A DNA stretch of 64,000 nucleotides, taken from the NCBI RefSeq assembly GCF_014698755.1, contig NZ_JACJTO010000007.1, forward strand, positions 62,001-126,000, given 5' to 3'. Positions 1-9,572 of this stretch are shown here, piece by piece. This DNA is from Aphanizomenon flos-aquae FACHB-1287 (GTDB taxonomy: Bacteria; Cyanobacteriota; Cyanobacteriia; Cyanobacteriales; Nostocaceae). Both the position numbers and the translations under genes were made by a program. Position 1 is the first letter of the stretch. Each line of letters begins with the position of its first letter. The notes beneath the pieces were generated by a model that was not told the origin of the DNA, did no database searches, and saw only the letters and a program-made list of their open reading frames with translations.

Positions 1-92
1 AAAATTTTCTTGAATTTGAAGAGCAGCAAGTTTTACGGTAAGGATATTTTGATTTGATTTGTCACTGATTCCTGAAATTCATAAACCGAAAT

Positions 93-539
93 ATGTACAA
101 GCAAGCGAGTTATAGTAAGCCTATTCGTTCCTTACAAGATGCTTTAGATAGGTGTCAAAATTTAGGAATGCGTGTCAGTCGTCAGCGGCGCTTTGTTTTG
201 GAGTTGCTTTGGCAAGTAAAGGAACATCTTTCTGCTAGAGAGATTTATGATCGTCTTAATCAGAAAGGAAAAGTGATTGGACATACTTCAGTTTATCAAA
301 ATTTAGAAGCTTTATCTAGTCAAAGTATTATTGAGTGTATTGAACATGGTGATGGACGATTATACGGAAATAATAGTGATTCCCATAGTCATGTTAACTG
401 TATAGATACAAATCAAATTTTAGATGTGCATATAGAATTACCTGAGGATTTGTTGCGTCAAGTGGAAGCGCAAACGGGGATAAAGATTTCTGAATATAGT
501 ATTAATTTTTATGGTTATCGTCATAAACCAAGTGATTAA
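93..539 (+). CDS. perR: Fur-family transcriptional regulator, FurC/PerR type
   Basis: This is a 148-residue member of the ferric-uptake-regulator family. A winged helix covers roughly residues 20-85 (recognition helix near GHTSVYQNLEAL, about 63-74), followed by the dimerisation domain with the metal-ligand motif HSHVNC at about 98-103. The paired CxxC motifs of Zn-structural Fur proteins are absent. The overall sequence resembles, from memory, Anabaena FurC, the PerR-like peroxide-stress regulator. It would bind DNA in the cytoplasm and repress oxidative-stress genes until metal-catalysed oxidation. It lies 53 bases upstream of a response-regulator gene on the same strand. The family is certain; the FurC/PerR assignment is strong but rests on sequence recall. 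Confidence 0.9.
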   Translation: MYKQASYSKPIRSLQDALDRCQNLGMRVSRQRRFVLELLWQVKEHLSAREIYDRLNQKGKVIGHTSVYQNLEALSSQSIIECIEHGDGRLYGNNSDSHSHVNCIDTNQILDVHIELPEDLLRQVEAQTGIKISEYSINFYGYRHKPSD

Positions 540-592
540 GACTGCAAAATTAAAAATAACCTAAAAAATTAGGAATTAACTCTCTTGTAAAA

Positions 593-2293
593 ATGAGCGA
601 TCGCCTTTTACAATTTTTATTAATTGATCCAGATCCAATTTTTCGGTTGGGACTGAAAGTAACCCTGGAAGCTATTCCTAATTTACAGGTAATAGCAGAC
701 GTGCCCACAGCAACCGCTGCTTTACAGGTTTTAGGGGAAATGGTGGTAGGAAATGATCAGCCAATTCAATTAATTATCTTAGAATTGGATTATGAGCAAC
801 TGGGATTAAAATTCTGTGGACAATTAAAAGCTTTATATCCCCACATACCTATATTACTTTTGAGTTCCAAATCTCAACCGGAACTGCTCATAGCTGCAAA
901 AGCAGCAGGAATAAATGGTTATTGTTCTAAAGGTATATCAATTTCTGAATTAGTCCCCATTCTTCAAGAAGTAGCTAATGGTGGTTATTATTGGGTTACA
1001 GATTTGGTAATTGTCAATGCTTCTTTACCGTTTTTTAAGTTGCGAAATAATTTACAAATTTCAGGTATTAATGATATTGATCAGGCTCTTTATCAAGTCA
1101 CAAAACAATTACAATTACCGGGAATAACCCTATTGAGTAAAGCAATTTTAGCCGGACAACGACGGGAACTTTTAGCATCTCGTTGGATTGTTAATCACCT
1201 ATTAACACTACCGAAAGAAAGACAAAAACCATCACCAGAAAATAAATTATCATCCGTAAATACTTCTCCCAATCAGGCTATTATCAAATCAGATACACAA
1301 CCATTAATAAATAAATCTCCTTTAGTTAGTTCTCAACAATTGCAATCAGAATTATTGATTTTATGTTTAAATAAACTACAATTTCCTTTAGATAATTTGA
1401 CTAATACACCTTTAGAAATTGATATTTTGCAAGAAAATAAAAAGCGAGAGTTACTTTATATTATTCTGCGGAAATTTTTTCAGCAGTTGGAAGAAATCCG
1501 CGCTTTCAATTTTGATAAAAATCAGTTATTCAATTTACAAAGTCAGATTTTACTAGATTTATGGCAATTTACTATTACGGAGTTTTTTGGTAATTATTCT
1601 CGGATTATTTTAGATAAACAAGAAATCAGTTTAGTTAAATTTTTATTAGATAAAACCACAGATTTACAAACAGAAATCATCAATAAAGTTCCGTTGTTAT
1701 TTGAATTATTGTCTCATTTACTATTACTAACAGATTTATATATTGATAATATTTCCTATCCAGTAGGAACTAAAGAATCTGAATCTCAAGCATTATTAAT
1801 TTTAGAAAATTTATTGATTGATATGGCTAATGCTGTAATTCAACCATTACTAAATAATTTAGCAGACGAGGAAAGCATTAAACAAAATTTTTATCATCGA
1901 CAAATGATCTCTACTAGAGAAATTGAGAAATTTAGAAATAACTTATCTTGGAAATACCAATTACGTCAATATGTAACTGAAGCGCAAACAATTTTTGAAA
2001 GTCGTTATGAGTTATTTATTTTCGCACCTCGTGGGATTACTAAAATTTCTATTTACGCACCTCGCAACCAAGAATTATTCCAACTTTCTGGTATTCCTCT
2101 AGGAGTAACATTAATACTAGAATTTCGAGATGCTATTTCCCCGCGTATACAATCATTAGTAGGGTTTTTAGGAACAGGAATTGTTTTTGTTCTTACCCAG
2201 GTAATTGGCCGGGGTCTAGGTTTGGTTGGGAGGGGGATTTTACAAGGAATTGGTAGTGTTTCTTTCACGGACAAGGGACAACGGAAGAATTGA
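593..2293 (+). CDS. Response-regulator-like protein with DUF3685 (Ycf55-related) domain
   Basis: The 566-residue protein begins with a receiver-like domain (about 5-130). A phospho-acceptor region (LIILELD, near 60-67) and the conserved lysine (CSKG) are visible, but the acidic pocket is not canonical. The middle is low-complexity and asparagine/leucine-rich. The C-terminal third (about 420-560) resembles the cyanobacterial DUF3685 domain, related to chloroplast Ycf55, and ends in a glycine-rich hydrophobic segment that may associate with membrane. No DNA-binding output domain is visible. The start overlaps a GCGATCGC site. Function is unknown; signalling at a membrane is inference. Confidence 0.75.
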   Translation: MSDRLLQFLLIDPDPIFRLGLKVTLEAIPNLQVIADVPTATAALQVLGEMVVGNDQPIQLIILELDYEQLGLKFCGQLKALYPHIPILLLSSKSQPELLIAAKAAGINGYCSKGISISELVPILQEVANGGYYWVTDLVIVNASLPFFKLRNNLQISGINDIDQALYQVTKQLQLPGITLLSKAILAGQRRELLASRWIVNHLLTLPKERQKPSPENKLSSVNTSPNQAIIKSDTQPLINKSPLVSSQQLQSELLILCLNKLQFPLDNLTNTPLEIDILQENKKRELLYIILRKFFQQLEEIRAFNFDKNQLFNLQSQILLDLWQFTITEFFGNYSRIILDKQEISLVKFLLDKTTDLQTEIINKVPLLFELLSHLLLLTDLYIDNISYPVGTKESESQALLILENLLIDMANAVIQPLLNNLADEESIKQNFYHRQMISTREIEKFRNNLSWKYQLRQYVTEAQTIFESRYELFIFAPRGITKISIYAPRNQELFQLSGIPLGVTLILEFRDAISPRIQSLVGFLGTGIVFVLTQVIGRGLGLVGRGILQGIGSVSFTDKGQRKN

Positions 2294-2377
2294 TATAGCA
2301 ATTCCCAAGCTCAAGAAATACAACCCTCCCATGAACTTTAGGAGAGTTAATTTTGTATCTCACTAGAGAGGGAAAGG

Positions 2378-3835
2378 TTATAAATTCCAATCACGACGAT
2401 AATTAAAGAAACTGAGTAACAATTCTTGGAAAACACGACTTTTATTAATTTTGTGTCTATACCATTCTCCGGCTGTTTCTTGGAGAATTTCCGATAAACT
2501 GGGATAAATAGGAGATAATTTTGCTAAATGATGAACTTTAATATTTTGTGATATTGCTAAACCAATTATATTTATTAATTCCCCTGCTTCTATTCCTAAT
2601 ATAGAACATCCTAGAATTGTTCCATTTTCTAAAACTATTAATTTACAAATACCTGTAATTTGTCCTTGGATTTGTGCGGCTGTAGCTGTTTTAAAATATT
2701 GCTTGAAAACTAAAACTTGATTTTGAGAATATCGTTTTTTGGCTTTGATTTCTGTTAAACCAATTTGTGCTACCATTGGTCGAGAAGATATTCCCCAAGG
2801 AACAGATTGATAATTAACTTTCAGTCTAGGAAAAAATAGGGCATTTTCTACAGCAATATTAGCTTCATAATTACCAATATTCTGAATATTATAACCTCCT
2901 AGCACATCACCACAAGCGTAAATGCGATGATTTGTAGTTTGTAATTTTTGATTGACAACTAAGCGCTGTTGATGATATTTTACTCCCACTGCTGGTAAAT
3001 TCAGATATTCTAAATTTGGCTGTTGTCCAGTAGCAATGAAAATTTCATCGGTTTCAATAGCTTGATTTCCAGCTTGTACCCATTTTTTATTGTCTATTTG
3101 TCGTACTTGTGTGACTTGAGTTTGTGTTAAAATACGCACACCATCAACTTCTAATTGTGCTGTTAGTAATTGGGCTATTTCTACATCAAGATCAGGTAAA
3201 ATGGTAGAATATTTAACTATTAAGGTAACTTGACAACCAAATCTGGCTAATATTTGGGCGATTTCTATACTTTGAGGAACACCACCCAAAATTACCCAAT
3301 TTTCTGGTAAGGTAGTTTTTTCTAAATATTTCCAAATATTAGCTAAAGTCAAATATTCAATATTATCTAATCCTGTAATGTTGGGAATAAGGGGACGAGA
3401 ACCATTAGCAAGTAAATAAGTACGACTATATAGCCGTCTTTCATTAATTGTTAAACTTAATTTAGGAGAAGATTGAAATTGACTATTACCAATAATAATA
3501 TCAACTCCTTGAGCAGCTAAATGATGAAGAGAATTGATTGTATCAAGATTTTTTGACACCGCACCTGCATAGAATAATCCTTTTTTCCAGTTAAGATCTG
3601 CTGTATTTAATTTAATATTTATTTGGTGAATTCCTAGATTTGCTAAATTAGAATATTTTTGAGTAATTTGACTAATTTCACTTAGTGTATATTGATAATT
3701 TAAATCATATTGATGAGAAAAATCCTCACTGACAATTAAGGCAACCTTAGCGTGTAGCCGAGTAGCGGTTAAAGCGGCTTGGTATCCGGCAATACTGCCA
3801 CCAATAATAACGAGATCGTAATCAATATTGGTCAT
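2378..3835 (-). CDS. FAD-dependent pyridine-nucleotide oxidoreductase, mercuric-reductase-like without the active disulfide
   Basis: A 485-residue two-dinucleotide-binding-domain flavoprotein. The FAD-binding motif GGSIAG lies at about residues 12-17, a second Rossmann motif (ILGGVPQSIEIAQ) is mid-protein, and the second FAD motif (YACGDVLGGY) lies near 308-318. The C-terminal dimerisation domain is present. The CxxxxC redox disulfide of true dihydrolipoamide, glutathione and mercuric reductases is missing from the N-terminal region, so the substrate is not a dithiol in the usual way. It is a conserved cyanobacterial type of unknown substrate. It stands alone, convergent with the upstream response-regulator gene. 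Confidence 0.8.
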   Translation of the reverse strand: MTNIDYDLVIIGGSIAGYQAALTATRLHAKVALIVSEDFSHQYDLNYQYTLSEISQITQKYSNLANLGIHQINIKLNTADLNWKKGLFYAGAVSKNLDTINSLHHLAAQGVDIIIGNSQFQSSPKLSLTINERRLYSRTYLLANGSRPLIPNITGLDNIEYLTLANIWKYLEKTTLPENWVILGGVPQSIEIAQILARFGCQVTLIVKYSTILPDLDVEIAQLLTAQLEVDGVRILTQTQVTQVRQIDNKKWVQAGNQAIETDEIFIATGQQPNLEYLNLPAVGVKYHQQRLVVNQKLQTTNHRIYACGDVLGGYNIQNIGNYEANIAVENALFFPRLKVNYQSVPWGISSRPMVAQIGLTEIKAKKRYSQNQVLVFKQYFKTATAAQIQGQITGICKLIVLENGTILGCSILGIEAGELINIIGLAISQNIKVHHLAKLSPIYPSLSEILQETAGEWYRHKINKSRVFQELLLSFFNYRRDWNL

Positions 3836-3837
3836 TA

Positions 3838-3891
3838 GTCAGTTGTCAGTGGTTCGTGGTCAGTTGTCAGTGGTCAGTTGTTACAGTGGTT
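3838..3891. repeat. Short tandem repeat of the TTGTCAGTGGTCAG type
   Basis: Degenerate copies of AGTTGTCAGTGGTC are tandemly arranged just upstream of the oxidoreductase start. The same heptamer-based family recurs near 14238, 14955, 25590, 27565 and 32660. Such short tandemly repeated repetitive sequences are characteristic of heterocystous cyanobacteria. Confidence 0.75.
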
Positions 3892-3898
3892 TCTGCTC

Positions 3899-3971
3899 TT
3901 ATGAGGTATAAAGTTGAATCATCAAACTCTTGTGGTGCGGGCATCTTGCCCGCTAGATATGTACCTCATAA
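3899..3971. repeat. Small inverted-repeat (MITE-like) element
   Basis: The 73-base segment is bounded by a perfect 10-base inverted repeat, TTATGAGGTA and TACCTCATAA. It contains an inner 7-bp hairpin, GCGGGCA-TCT-TGCCCGC, at 3937-3953. The same inner core (GCGGGCAAGATGCCCGC) recurs inside the 103-bp direct repeat at 29443, so it is a dispersed family. No coding capacity is seen. Confidence 0.7.
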
Positions 3972-4000
3972 CACCAGGAAGTGCTGTATTTTAAATTAAA

Positions 4001-5089
4001 TTAGGTTGTCTCGTAATTTACCAATACTGAACTAAGAGCAGTTAATAGACGTTGATGATCAGATTCAGTACGGACCGCAACGCGAAAATAACGATCGCCT
4101 AATTCTTTAAAGCTTAAACAATCACGAATTAAAATTTGGTGTTCCTGAAGTAAAATTCTTTGTAACCGAGAAGTAGATTGTTGAGACTCTACCAATAGGT
4201 AGTTAACAGAGCCTTCTAGGGGGGTTAAACCAGGAATTGACGATATACATTGAAATAGTTCTTTTCTAGCGGCTGGTAGCCATTTCCAACTGCGAGTTTG
4301 AAATTCTGTATCTTGGAGAGCAGCAATGGCAGCGGCTGCGGCTAAAGTATTGACAGGCCAGGGATCTCGCCATGATTTCCATTTTGCCAATCGGTCGGGG
4401 TGGGCGATAGCATATCCTAATCTTAACCCTGGTAGACTGTAAAATTTGGTGAGCGATCTTAAAATCACTAAATTCTCATATTCTTGCACCAACCCAATTA
4501 GGCTTTGTTCCTCTTCCGGGGGCAAAAAATCCATAAACGCTTCATCTATCACCACCAAAGCAAACTTTTGTAAATACGGTAAAACAGATGCCCGTGAAAA
4601 TAATTTTCCCGTTGGGTTGTGTGGATTATTCAGGAGTAGGCCAAATTTTGAAGTATCAAGCCTAGAATCTGGAAATAGGGAAATATTCGGTTTTCCTGTG
4701 CCTAAATCCACAGGAAACTCCAGAACCCTAGCGTTATCAACCGCAAGAGAGCGGTAATAGTCGCCAAAGGCTGGAGTTAGTAAAACTGTTCCCCCTAATT
4801 GCGCCAATTCTCTACCCACCAGAGTTAATAATTCTGCCGAACCATTACCTGGCAAAATCCATGCCGGGAGTAATTGGTGAAAATGACTCAGAGCTAGTCT
4901 GAGATCAATATACTCTGGGTCAGGATAATTTCTGAGATTATGCAGTTGGGAGACAATCGCGGCGATAACGCTGTTTGGTGGTCCCAAGGGGCTGATACTG
5001 GCAGAAAAATCCACAATAGCATCAGGGGAACAACCAGCCAGTGCTGCTGCCCAAGCTAAATTTCCCCCGTGCGCTTGTTGTGGCATCAA
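4001..5089 (-). CDS. cobD: Threonine-phosphate decarboxylase (CobD-like), PLP-dependent
   Basis: A 362-residue fold-type I aminotransferase-family protein with the CobD signature HGGN at residues 7-10 and the start context expected for the threonine-phosphate decarboxylase branch rather than HisC. PLP contacts are visible: NNPHNPTG (154-161), DEAF (182-185), and SLTKFYSLPGLRLG with the Schiff-base lysine at about 215. It would decarboxylate L-threonine O-3-phosphate to aminopropanol phosphate for the nucleotide loop of cobamides. It ends as a single gene between the HU gene and a repeat element. Some HisC-like annotation is possible; the CobD branch is favoured. Confidence 0.85.
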   Translation of the reverse strand: MMPQQAHGGNLAWAAALAGCSPDAIVDFSASISPLGPPNSVIAAIVSQLHNLRNYPDPEYIDLRLALSHFHQLLPAWILPGNGSAELLTLVGRELAQLGGTVLLTPAFGDYYRSLAVDNARVLEFPVDLGTGKPNISLFPDSRLDTSKFGLLLNNPHNPTGKLFSRASVLPYLQKFALVVIDEAFMDFLPPEEEQSLIGLVQEYENLVILRSLTKFYSLPGLRLGYAIAHPDRLAKWKSWRDPWPVNTLAAAAAIAALQDTEFQTRSWKWLPAARKELFQCISSIPGLTPLEGSVNYLLVESQQSTSRLQRILLQEHQILIRDCLSFKELGDRYFRVAVRTESDHQRLLTALSSVLVNYETT

Positions 5090-5112
5090 AAATATCTTTC
5101 CTATAACTGAAT

Positions 5113-5406
5113 TTACTCTTTTGGCTCTTTTGGAGGTGCTACTCTTTCTCTGAACTGCTTCCCAGCCGAGAAAGCCGGAACTCTAGTAGCAGGAATTTCC
5201 ATTTTTTCGTTGGTTTTGGGGTTGCGTCCTTCACGGGCTTTGCGTTCCCGTGATTCAAAAGAACCAAAGCCCACCAATGTTACTTTATCACCGGAAGAAA
5301 CCGCTTCAACAATGGTTTCTATGGCAGCGCTCAAAACTTGGTCAGCCTGTTTCTTGGTAACGTTAGCCTTTTCAGCCACTGCATCAACTAATTCGCCCTT
5401 GTTCAT
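5113..5406 (-). CDS. hup: HU-family DNA-binding protein
   Basis: A 97-residue histone-like protein, close to the usual 90-95 residues. It begins MNKGELVDAVAEKANV, shows the hallmark GFGSFE near residue 46, and carries the beta-arm region with RNPKT and the conserved proline. A short acidic/basic tail (PPKEPKE) follows. It binds and bends DNA non-specifically as a dimer in the nucleoid. It is the main HU of heterocystous cyanobacteria (HanA-like, from recall). The gene lies 23 bases upstream of cobD on the same strand, so read-through is possible. AGGAG lies just before the start. Confidence 0.95.
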   Translation of the reverse strand: MNKGELVDAVAEKANVTKKQADQVLSAAIETIVEAVSSGDKVTLVGFGSFESRERKAREGRNPKTNEKMEIPATRVPAFSAGKQFRERVAPPKEPKE

Positions 5407-5713
5407 GTCAAACTCCTAAAGTTTTATCAGAGATTATTTAAAGATGCACTATCAAAGCATCTCTACGTAAATCTCTGTTCGTAGAAATACAAAAATCGTT
5501 CCTTGAGAGCATTTACACTCAAAATCGCCGTAAATCTCATTGACTCGACTTTTCAAAGAATCATTCTAAGGTGTTGTAGCCCTAAGTGGATAGATGAAAC
5601 TATTAATTTATATAGATTTCAGGGTTTTTTTATCTTTTCCGCCTCTTTTCTGTATTCAAAAGATCCTATTTTTAGAAATAAATACTTAGTGGACTCTTGT
5701 CGGTGGTCTGTTG
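5407..5713. other. Intergenic region upstream of HU
   Basis: About 300 bases of AT-rich sequence. On the minus strand it must hold the HU promoter and leader; a short inverted repeat (AGATGC / GCATCT, near 5442-5462) lies in the presumed leader. A remnant of the TTGTCAG tandem repeat abuts the end of the adjoining IS fragment at about 5698-5716. No gene is seen. Confidence 0.4.
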
Positions 5714-6169
5714 TCAGTTTTTCTTTGTTCCATTAGTTCGGGTTTCCTGGGTCATGTCCTTTTTTCTAGCTTTCAGGACTCTACGCAGTCGGTCAGCACT
5801 CAAGTAAACTTGTCGGTCAGATGCTAGTTTTTTAGCTAGTTGTTTGGAGTTATAAGTCTGAGACCCTTCAAATAGACAGTTTTCTAGATATTCTAAATCA
5901 TCTTCTGAATAACGGGGTTTTCCCCCTCGACCTGGAGCATCCCATAATCCTGTTAAACCCATTTTTTGCCAACGATGTAAGGTTTGACGGACTGTAGAAA
6001 TTGCCCAGTTTAAACCTTGAGCAATTTCCTCATTTTTTAACCCCCGATCATTCAATAGTAAAACTTGAGCACGATCTTTAGTGCGTTGAGGAGCGTCCTT
6101 GGCTTTTCTCAACTCTTCTAGTGTTAATTTTTCTTCATTAGTTAAAAAAATTCTTAGTCGACATCCCAT
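5714..6169 (-). pseudogene. IS630-family transposase, N-terminal fragment
   Basis: The 151-residue reading frame matches the N-terminal DNA-binding half of an IS630/Tc1-mariner transposase: a helix-turn-helix (EEIAQGLNWAISTVRQTLHR, about 52-71), a linker GLWDAPGRGGKP, and a second HTH-like domain ending RLRRVLKARKK. The catalytic DDE half is missing. IS630 elements often join two frames by a -1 shift at A-rich sites. An AAAAAAG run is present near the end, but the -1 frame stops within about ten codons and no DDE domain follows. It is therefore a truncated relic, ending in a short tandem repeat. Confidence 0.8.
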
Positions 6170-6618
6170 AAACCTTTGACTCTGATGAATGTATTTGGTA
6201 TACTAATATCTGTTTACGACTGTATACTGGCAATTAAAGTATATAACGCCTTATGTGATTTGGAGTAGCAAAAAAGAAGGGTAAACTTCAAAATAAAGGT
6301 AATGACACCGGAGTTTGAGGTATTCCCATGAATATGATAGACGGTTCGAGCCTGTTAATAACAATTTTTATGTTAGTAGATGATTGGTATCAGCAATAAG
6401 GCTATTTTTATGTAACTTTATTGTCAGATTCCCTACCAAAATTCACAGATAGTCAAATGTTACTTTATTAGTAGCAAAGGTTTATTAAACAGCCTCCAAG
6501 AGCGGGTTGTAAGTGTATTTAATGAGGTACAAAATACCGGATGTAATTTGAAACGTCTACCCCGACGTAAAACTCAGAAATTGTGTAGAATTGCTAGGTG
6601 TAACGATGAACCTAGATA
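6170..6618. other. Intergenic region upstream of uvrB
   Basis: About 450 bases between the IS630 relic and uvrB. The first 80 bases are probably IS630 end sequence, but no convincing terminal inverted repeat could be paired. A stop-free stretch without a start codon runs from about 6410 to 6615 on the plus strand (ending CNDEPR); it is too short to call. The uvrB promoter must lie here. No LexA-like box was recognised. Confidence 0.35.
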
Positions 6619-8613
6619 ATGGATTTTAATCTCCAAGCGCCCTTTGTCCCGACCGGTGATCAACCACAAGCGATCGCTCAACTTTCTGCTAGTATTCAAA
6701 AAGGAAATCATTATCAAACATTACTGGGTGCGACAGGAACCGGTAAAACATTTTCTATAGCCGCAGTTATTGCTAAAGTCAATAAACCTACTCTAGTATT
6801 AGCACATAATAAAACATTAGCAGCCCAGTTATGTAATGAACTGCGGGAGTTTTTTCCTGATAATGCAGTTGAGTATTTTGTCAGTTATTACGATTACTAT
6901 CAACCCGAAGCATATCTACCTGTTACTGATACTTATATAGAAAAAACATCAGCAATTAATGAAGAAATAGATATGTTACGACATTCCGCTACCCGTTCTT
7001 TATTTGAACGCAAAGATGTAATTGTTGTGGCTTCAATTAGTTGTATTTATGGTTTAGGAATGCCGGCAGAATATTTAAAAGCTGCCATTAGGTTACAATT
7101 GGGAATGGAAATTGATCCGCGTCAAGTTTTACGAGATTTAACAGCAGTTCAATATACTCGCAATGATATCGAAATGGGGAGGGGAAAATTTCGAGTTCGG
7201 GGTGATGTTTTAGAAATTTCTCCTGCTTATGAAGATAGAATTATTAGAGTGGAATTTTTTGGTGATGAAATTGATGCAATTAGATATGTAGATCCTGTTA
7301 GTGGTGAAATTCTCCACAGTTTAGAAGCAGTAAATATCTACCCAGCACGTCATTTTGTCACCCCGAAAGAAAGAGTAGAAATAGCTTGTGAAGATATAGC
7401 TACAGAATTAAAACAGCAACAATTAATATTAGAAGAAACTGGGAAATTAGTGGAAGCCCAACGCATTGACCAACGTACCCGTTATGATTTGGAAATGTTA
7501 CGAGAAGTGGGATATTGTAACGGCGTAGAAAATTATTCTCGTCATTTAGCTGGAAGACAAGCAGGAGAACCACCGGAATGTTTAATTGATTATTTTCCCA
7601 AAGATTGGTTATTAGTAATAGATGAATCTCATGTTACTGTTCCCCAAATTCGCGGAATGTATAATGGAGACCAAGCGAGAAAAAAAGTATTAATAGATCA
7701 TGGTTTTCGGCTTCCTAGTGCGGCGGATAATCGTCCCTTAAAAGCCGAAGAATTTTGGCAAAAAGTCAATCAATGTATTTTCGTTTCTGCGACTCCAGGA
7801 AATTGGGAATTAGAAATTTCGGAAGAGAATATTATTGAACAAGTAATTAGACCGACGGGAGTAATTGACCCCGAAATATTTGTGCGTCCCACGGAAGGAC
7901 AAATTGATGATTTATTAGGAGAAATAAAAGACCGCGTTGACCGTCAAGAAAGAACTTTAATTACTACATTAACTAAACGTATGGCGGAAGATTTAACGGA
8001 ATATTTGGAAGAAAGGGGAATTAAAATCAGATATTTGCATTCAGAAATTAATTCTATTCAACGCATAGAAATTCTACAGGATTTGCGAAATGGTGTTTTT
8101 GATGTTTTAGTGGGTGTAAACTTATTACGAGAGGGTTTAGATTTACCAGAAGTTTCTTTAGTTGCAATTATGGACGCAGATAAGGAGGGTTTTTTGAGAA
8201 CTGAACGTTCCTTAATTCAAACTATCGGACGCGCAGCCCGTCACATTAAAGGAAAAGCTATTTTATATGCTGATAAATTAACAGGTAGTATGATTAAAGC
8301 CATTGATGAAACTGATAGAAGAAGAGGCATCCAAACGGCTTATAATAAACTACATGGAATTACACCGCAGCAGATTATTAAAAAACAGAGTAATTCGATT
8401 TTATCATTTTTAGATGCTTCCAGACGATTAAATACTACTGATTTAAAATTTGTTGATGAACATTTAGATGAATTATCGTTGGAAGATATTCCAGAGTTAA
8501 TTATCTTATTAGAAAAACAGATGAAAGAAGCAGCGAAAAAGATGGAATTTGAAGAAGCTGGAAAATTACGCGATCGCATTAAGCATTTACGAGATAAAAT
8601 GTTAGGTAGATAA
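6619..8613 (+). CDS. uvrB: Excinuclease ABC subunit B (UvrB)
   Basis: A full-length 664-residue UvrB, the DNA-damage-verifying helicase of nucleotide excision repair, loaded by UvrA and recruiting UvrC. Walker A is GATGTGKT at 37-44. The beta-hairpin region has [10 protein letters not shown] near 93-102, and helicase motif II is DESH (near residues 335-338). Motif VI is QTIGRAARH, and the C-terminal UVR domain (coiled coil binding UvrC) occupies about 625-660. It appears monocistronic, with the start ATG placed by the conserved FxLxxPFxPxGDQPxAI beginning. Nothing is missing. Confidence 0.97.
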   Translation: MDFNLQAPFVPTGDQPQAIAQLSASIQKGNHYQTLLGATGTGKTFSIAAVIAKVNKPTLVLAHNKTLAAQLCNELREFFPDNAVEYFVSYYDYYQPEAYLPVTDTYIEKTSAINEEIDMLRHSATRSLFERKDVIVVASISCIYGLGMPAEYLKAAIRLQLGMEIDPRQVLRDLTAVQYTRNDIEMGRGKFRVRGDVLEISPAYEDRIIRVEFFGDEIDAIRYVDPVSGEILHSLEAVNIYPARHFVTPKERVEIACEDIATELKQQQLILEETGKLVEAQRIDQRTRYDLEMLREVGYCNGVENYSRHLAGRQAGEPPECLIDYFPKDWLLVIDESHVTVPQIRGMYNGDQARKKVLIDHGFRLPSAADNRPLKAEEFWQKVNQCIFVSATPGNWELEISEENIIEQVIRPTGVIDPEIFVRPTEGQIDDLLGEIKDRVDRQERTLITTLTKRMAEDLTEYLEERGIKIRYLHSEINSIQRIEILQDLRNGVFDVLVGVNLLREGLDLPEVSLVAIMDADKEGFLRTERSLIQTIGRAARHIKGKAILYADKLTGSMIKAIDETDRRRGIQTAYNKLHGITPQQIIKKQSNSILSFLDASRRLNTTDLKFVDEHLDELSLEDIPELIILLEKQMKEAAKKMEFEEAGKLRDRIKHLRDKMLGR

Positions 8614-8626
8614 ACTAAATTTACAA

Positions 8627-8821
8627 TTAGCGCACTACTAACTTCTTTTGAATAGCAGCATCTTGAATTACATAGTTGTTGCTAGTAAAAACCTGAATAC
8701 CGGGAACAACACTATAATCCATATCATCAGTAATAATCTTAACTGTTCCTGCTCCTGCTATGCTAATAGCTTCGAGCACCAGCAAATCATAACCATCAAT
8801 CCCAAAACCAAATGTTAGTAT
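8627..8821 (-). pseudogene. C-terminal remnant of a PIN-domain toxin-like protein
   Basis: Read on the minus strand, 64 stop-free codons without a start encode a segment containing GYDLLVLEAISIAGAG, then KIITDDMDY, then PGIQVFTSNNYVI. This resembles the C-terminal part of PIN-domain ribonucleases, where a conserved aspartate pair sits in a TDDMDY-like motif. A TAG lies immediately upstream in frame (8822-8824) and no N-terminal half is found, so the gene is broken. It could be the last trace of a VapC-like toxin; no antitoxin is seen. Confidence 0.55.
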
Positions 8822-9244
8822 CTACAAAGAAAATATTGAATACTGAATAGTACCATATTCAGGATAGTGCTGACCGCAGCTATAAACACCTATTTTAGAT
8901 TGACTGTAATCAAAAGCATTAGAATATATTTCTACGTTTTTTTCTGTTCACACACTTGTATGGTATTTGTGATTTGTGTAAATATTTTTTTAACGAACCA
9001 CAGAGGCGCAGAGGACGCAGAGGAGGAGAGGTGGAGGGGATGTTTTCTGGTAACGAGGAAGCACCAATATTACAACGCGAATCTTTTTTCATATATAAAC
9101 ACAAAAATCCCCATTTATCTTTTGATTGATTTTTTTAGAGTCACAGTCATAGCAAAAAAGAGGAAGTTTTTACTTCTTTCTAAGCAAGTATTAAGGGGGT
9201 GTAAAGAAGACAAAAAACAACCCCCAAAAAATAAAGGTAAATAT
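8822..9244. other. Intergenic region with a GGCGCAGAGGACGCAGAG repeat
   Basis: About 420 bases without a convincing gene. A purine-rich dispersed repeat lies at about 8996-9040 (CACAGAGGCGCAGAGGACGC and following), a type common in filamentous cyanobacteria. The reading frames crossing it are low-complexity and lack homology-like features. The far end abuts the stop of the small double-glycine protein gene. Confidence 0.4.
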
Positions 9245-9502
9245 TCAGAGTACTAAATAGACAGCACTTCTAGCTAGATCAAGAGTAAAGATCTTATTAT
9301 CGTAGAAACTGAATGGACCACGATATGCTGTTTCTAAATTATTTATACCATCATAAACAGTCGTTAAAGCAACATCTCGTCCACCCAAGAAAGGTAAAGG
9401 TAAAGGTATAATCCCAGTACCTAATAGCTTCTGTGTTTGCTCTGAATTTAAGTCATACAAAAATGTCTTTTCCTGTAAGTCAGAAATTACGATTGTAGCC
9501 AT
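9245..9502 (-). CDS. Small protein with double-glycine-like leader, copy 2
   Basis: An 85-residue protein starting MATIVISDL. Its N-terminal third has an amphipathic leader pattern (L18-NSEQTQKLLG28-T29) that aligns with the canonical double-glycine leader of the neighbouring gene. A later GG occurs at 40-41. The C-terminal part shares TTxYDGxN, a Y-x-G step, F-x-DNK and D-x-AR with the upstream paralogue. A good ribosome-binding site (GAGGAAAT) lies 8 bases before the ATG. It follows its paralogue by 70 bases on the same strand, suggesting one transcript. It may be an exported peptide precursor. No known bacteriocin core, modifying enzyme or peptidase-transporter is adjacent, so function is unknown. 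Confidence 0.7.
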   Translation of the reverse strand: MATIVISDLQEKTFLYDLNSEQTQKLLGTGIIPLPLPFLGGRDVALTTVYDGINNLETAYRGPFSFYDNKIFTLDLARSAVYLVL

Positions 9503-9572
9503 GATCTTATTTCCTCGTCAAATAGTGAAGAGTTCTGCTAAGTTTGACAAAATCGCCCTTGAATCTGAACAA

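Noticed and set aside
5503-5736. 77-residue plus-strand frame upstream of HU
   Set aside because: Lies in the HU promoter region and runs into a tandem repeat; no recognisable features.
5714-6169. Possibility that the IS630 frame is completed by a -1 frameshift at the AAAAAAG run
   Set aside because: The -1 frame stops within about ten codons and no DDE catalytic domain follows, so it is truncated rather than frameshift-expressed.
6410-6615. Stop-free plus-strand stretch of about 67 codons before uvrB
   Set aside because: No start codon, no ribosome-binding site and no recognisable motif; length is compatible with chance.
8867-9256. 129-residue plus-strand frame in the region after uvrB
   Set aside because: It crosses a purine-rich dispersed repeat and is low-complexity; codon pattern does not look coding, and it overlaps the end of a better-supported minus-strand gene.
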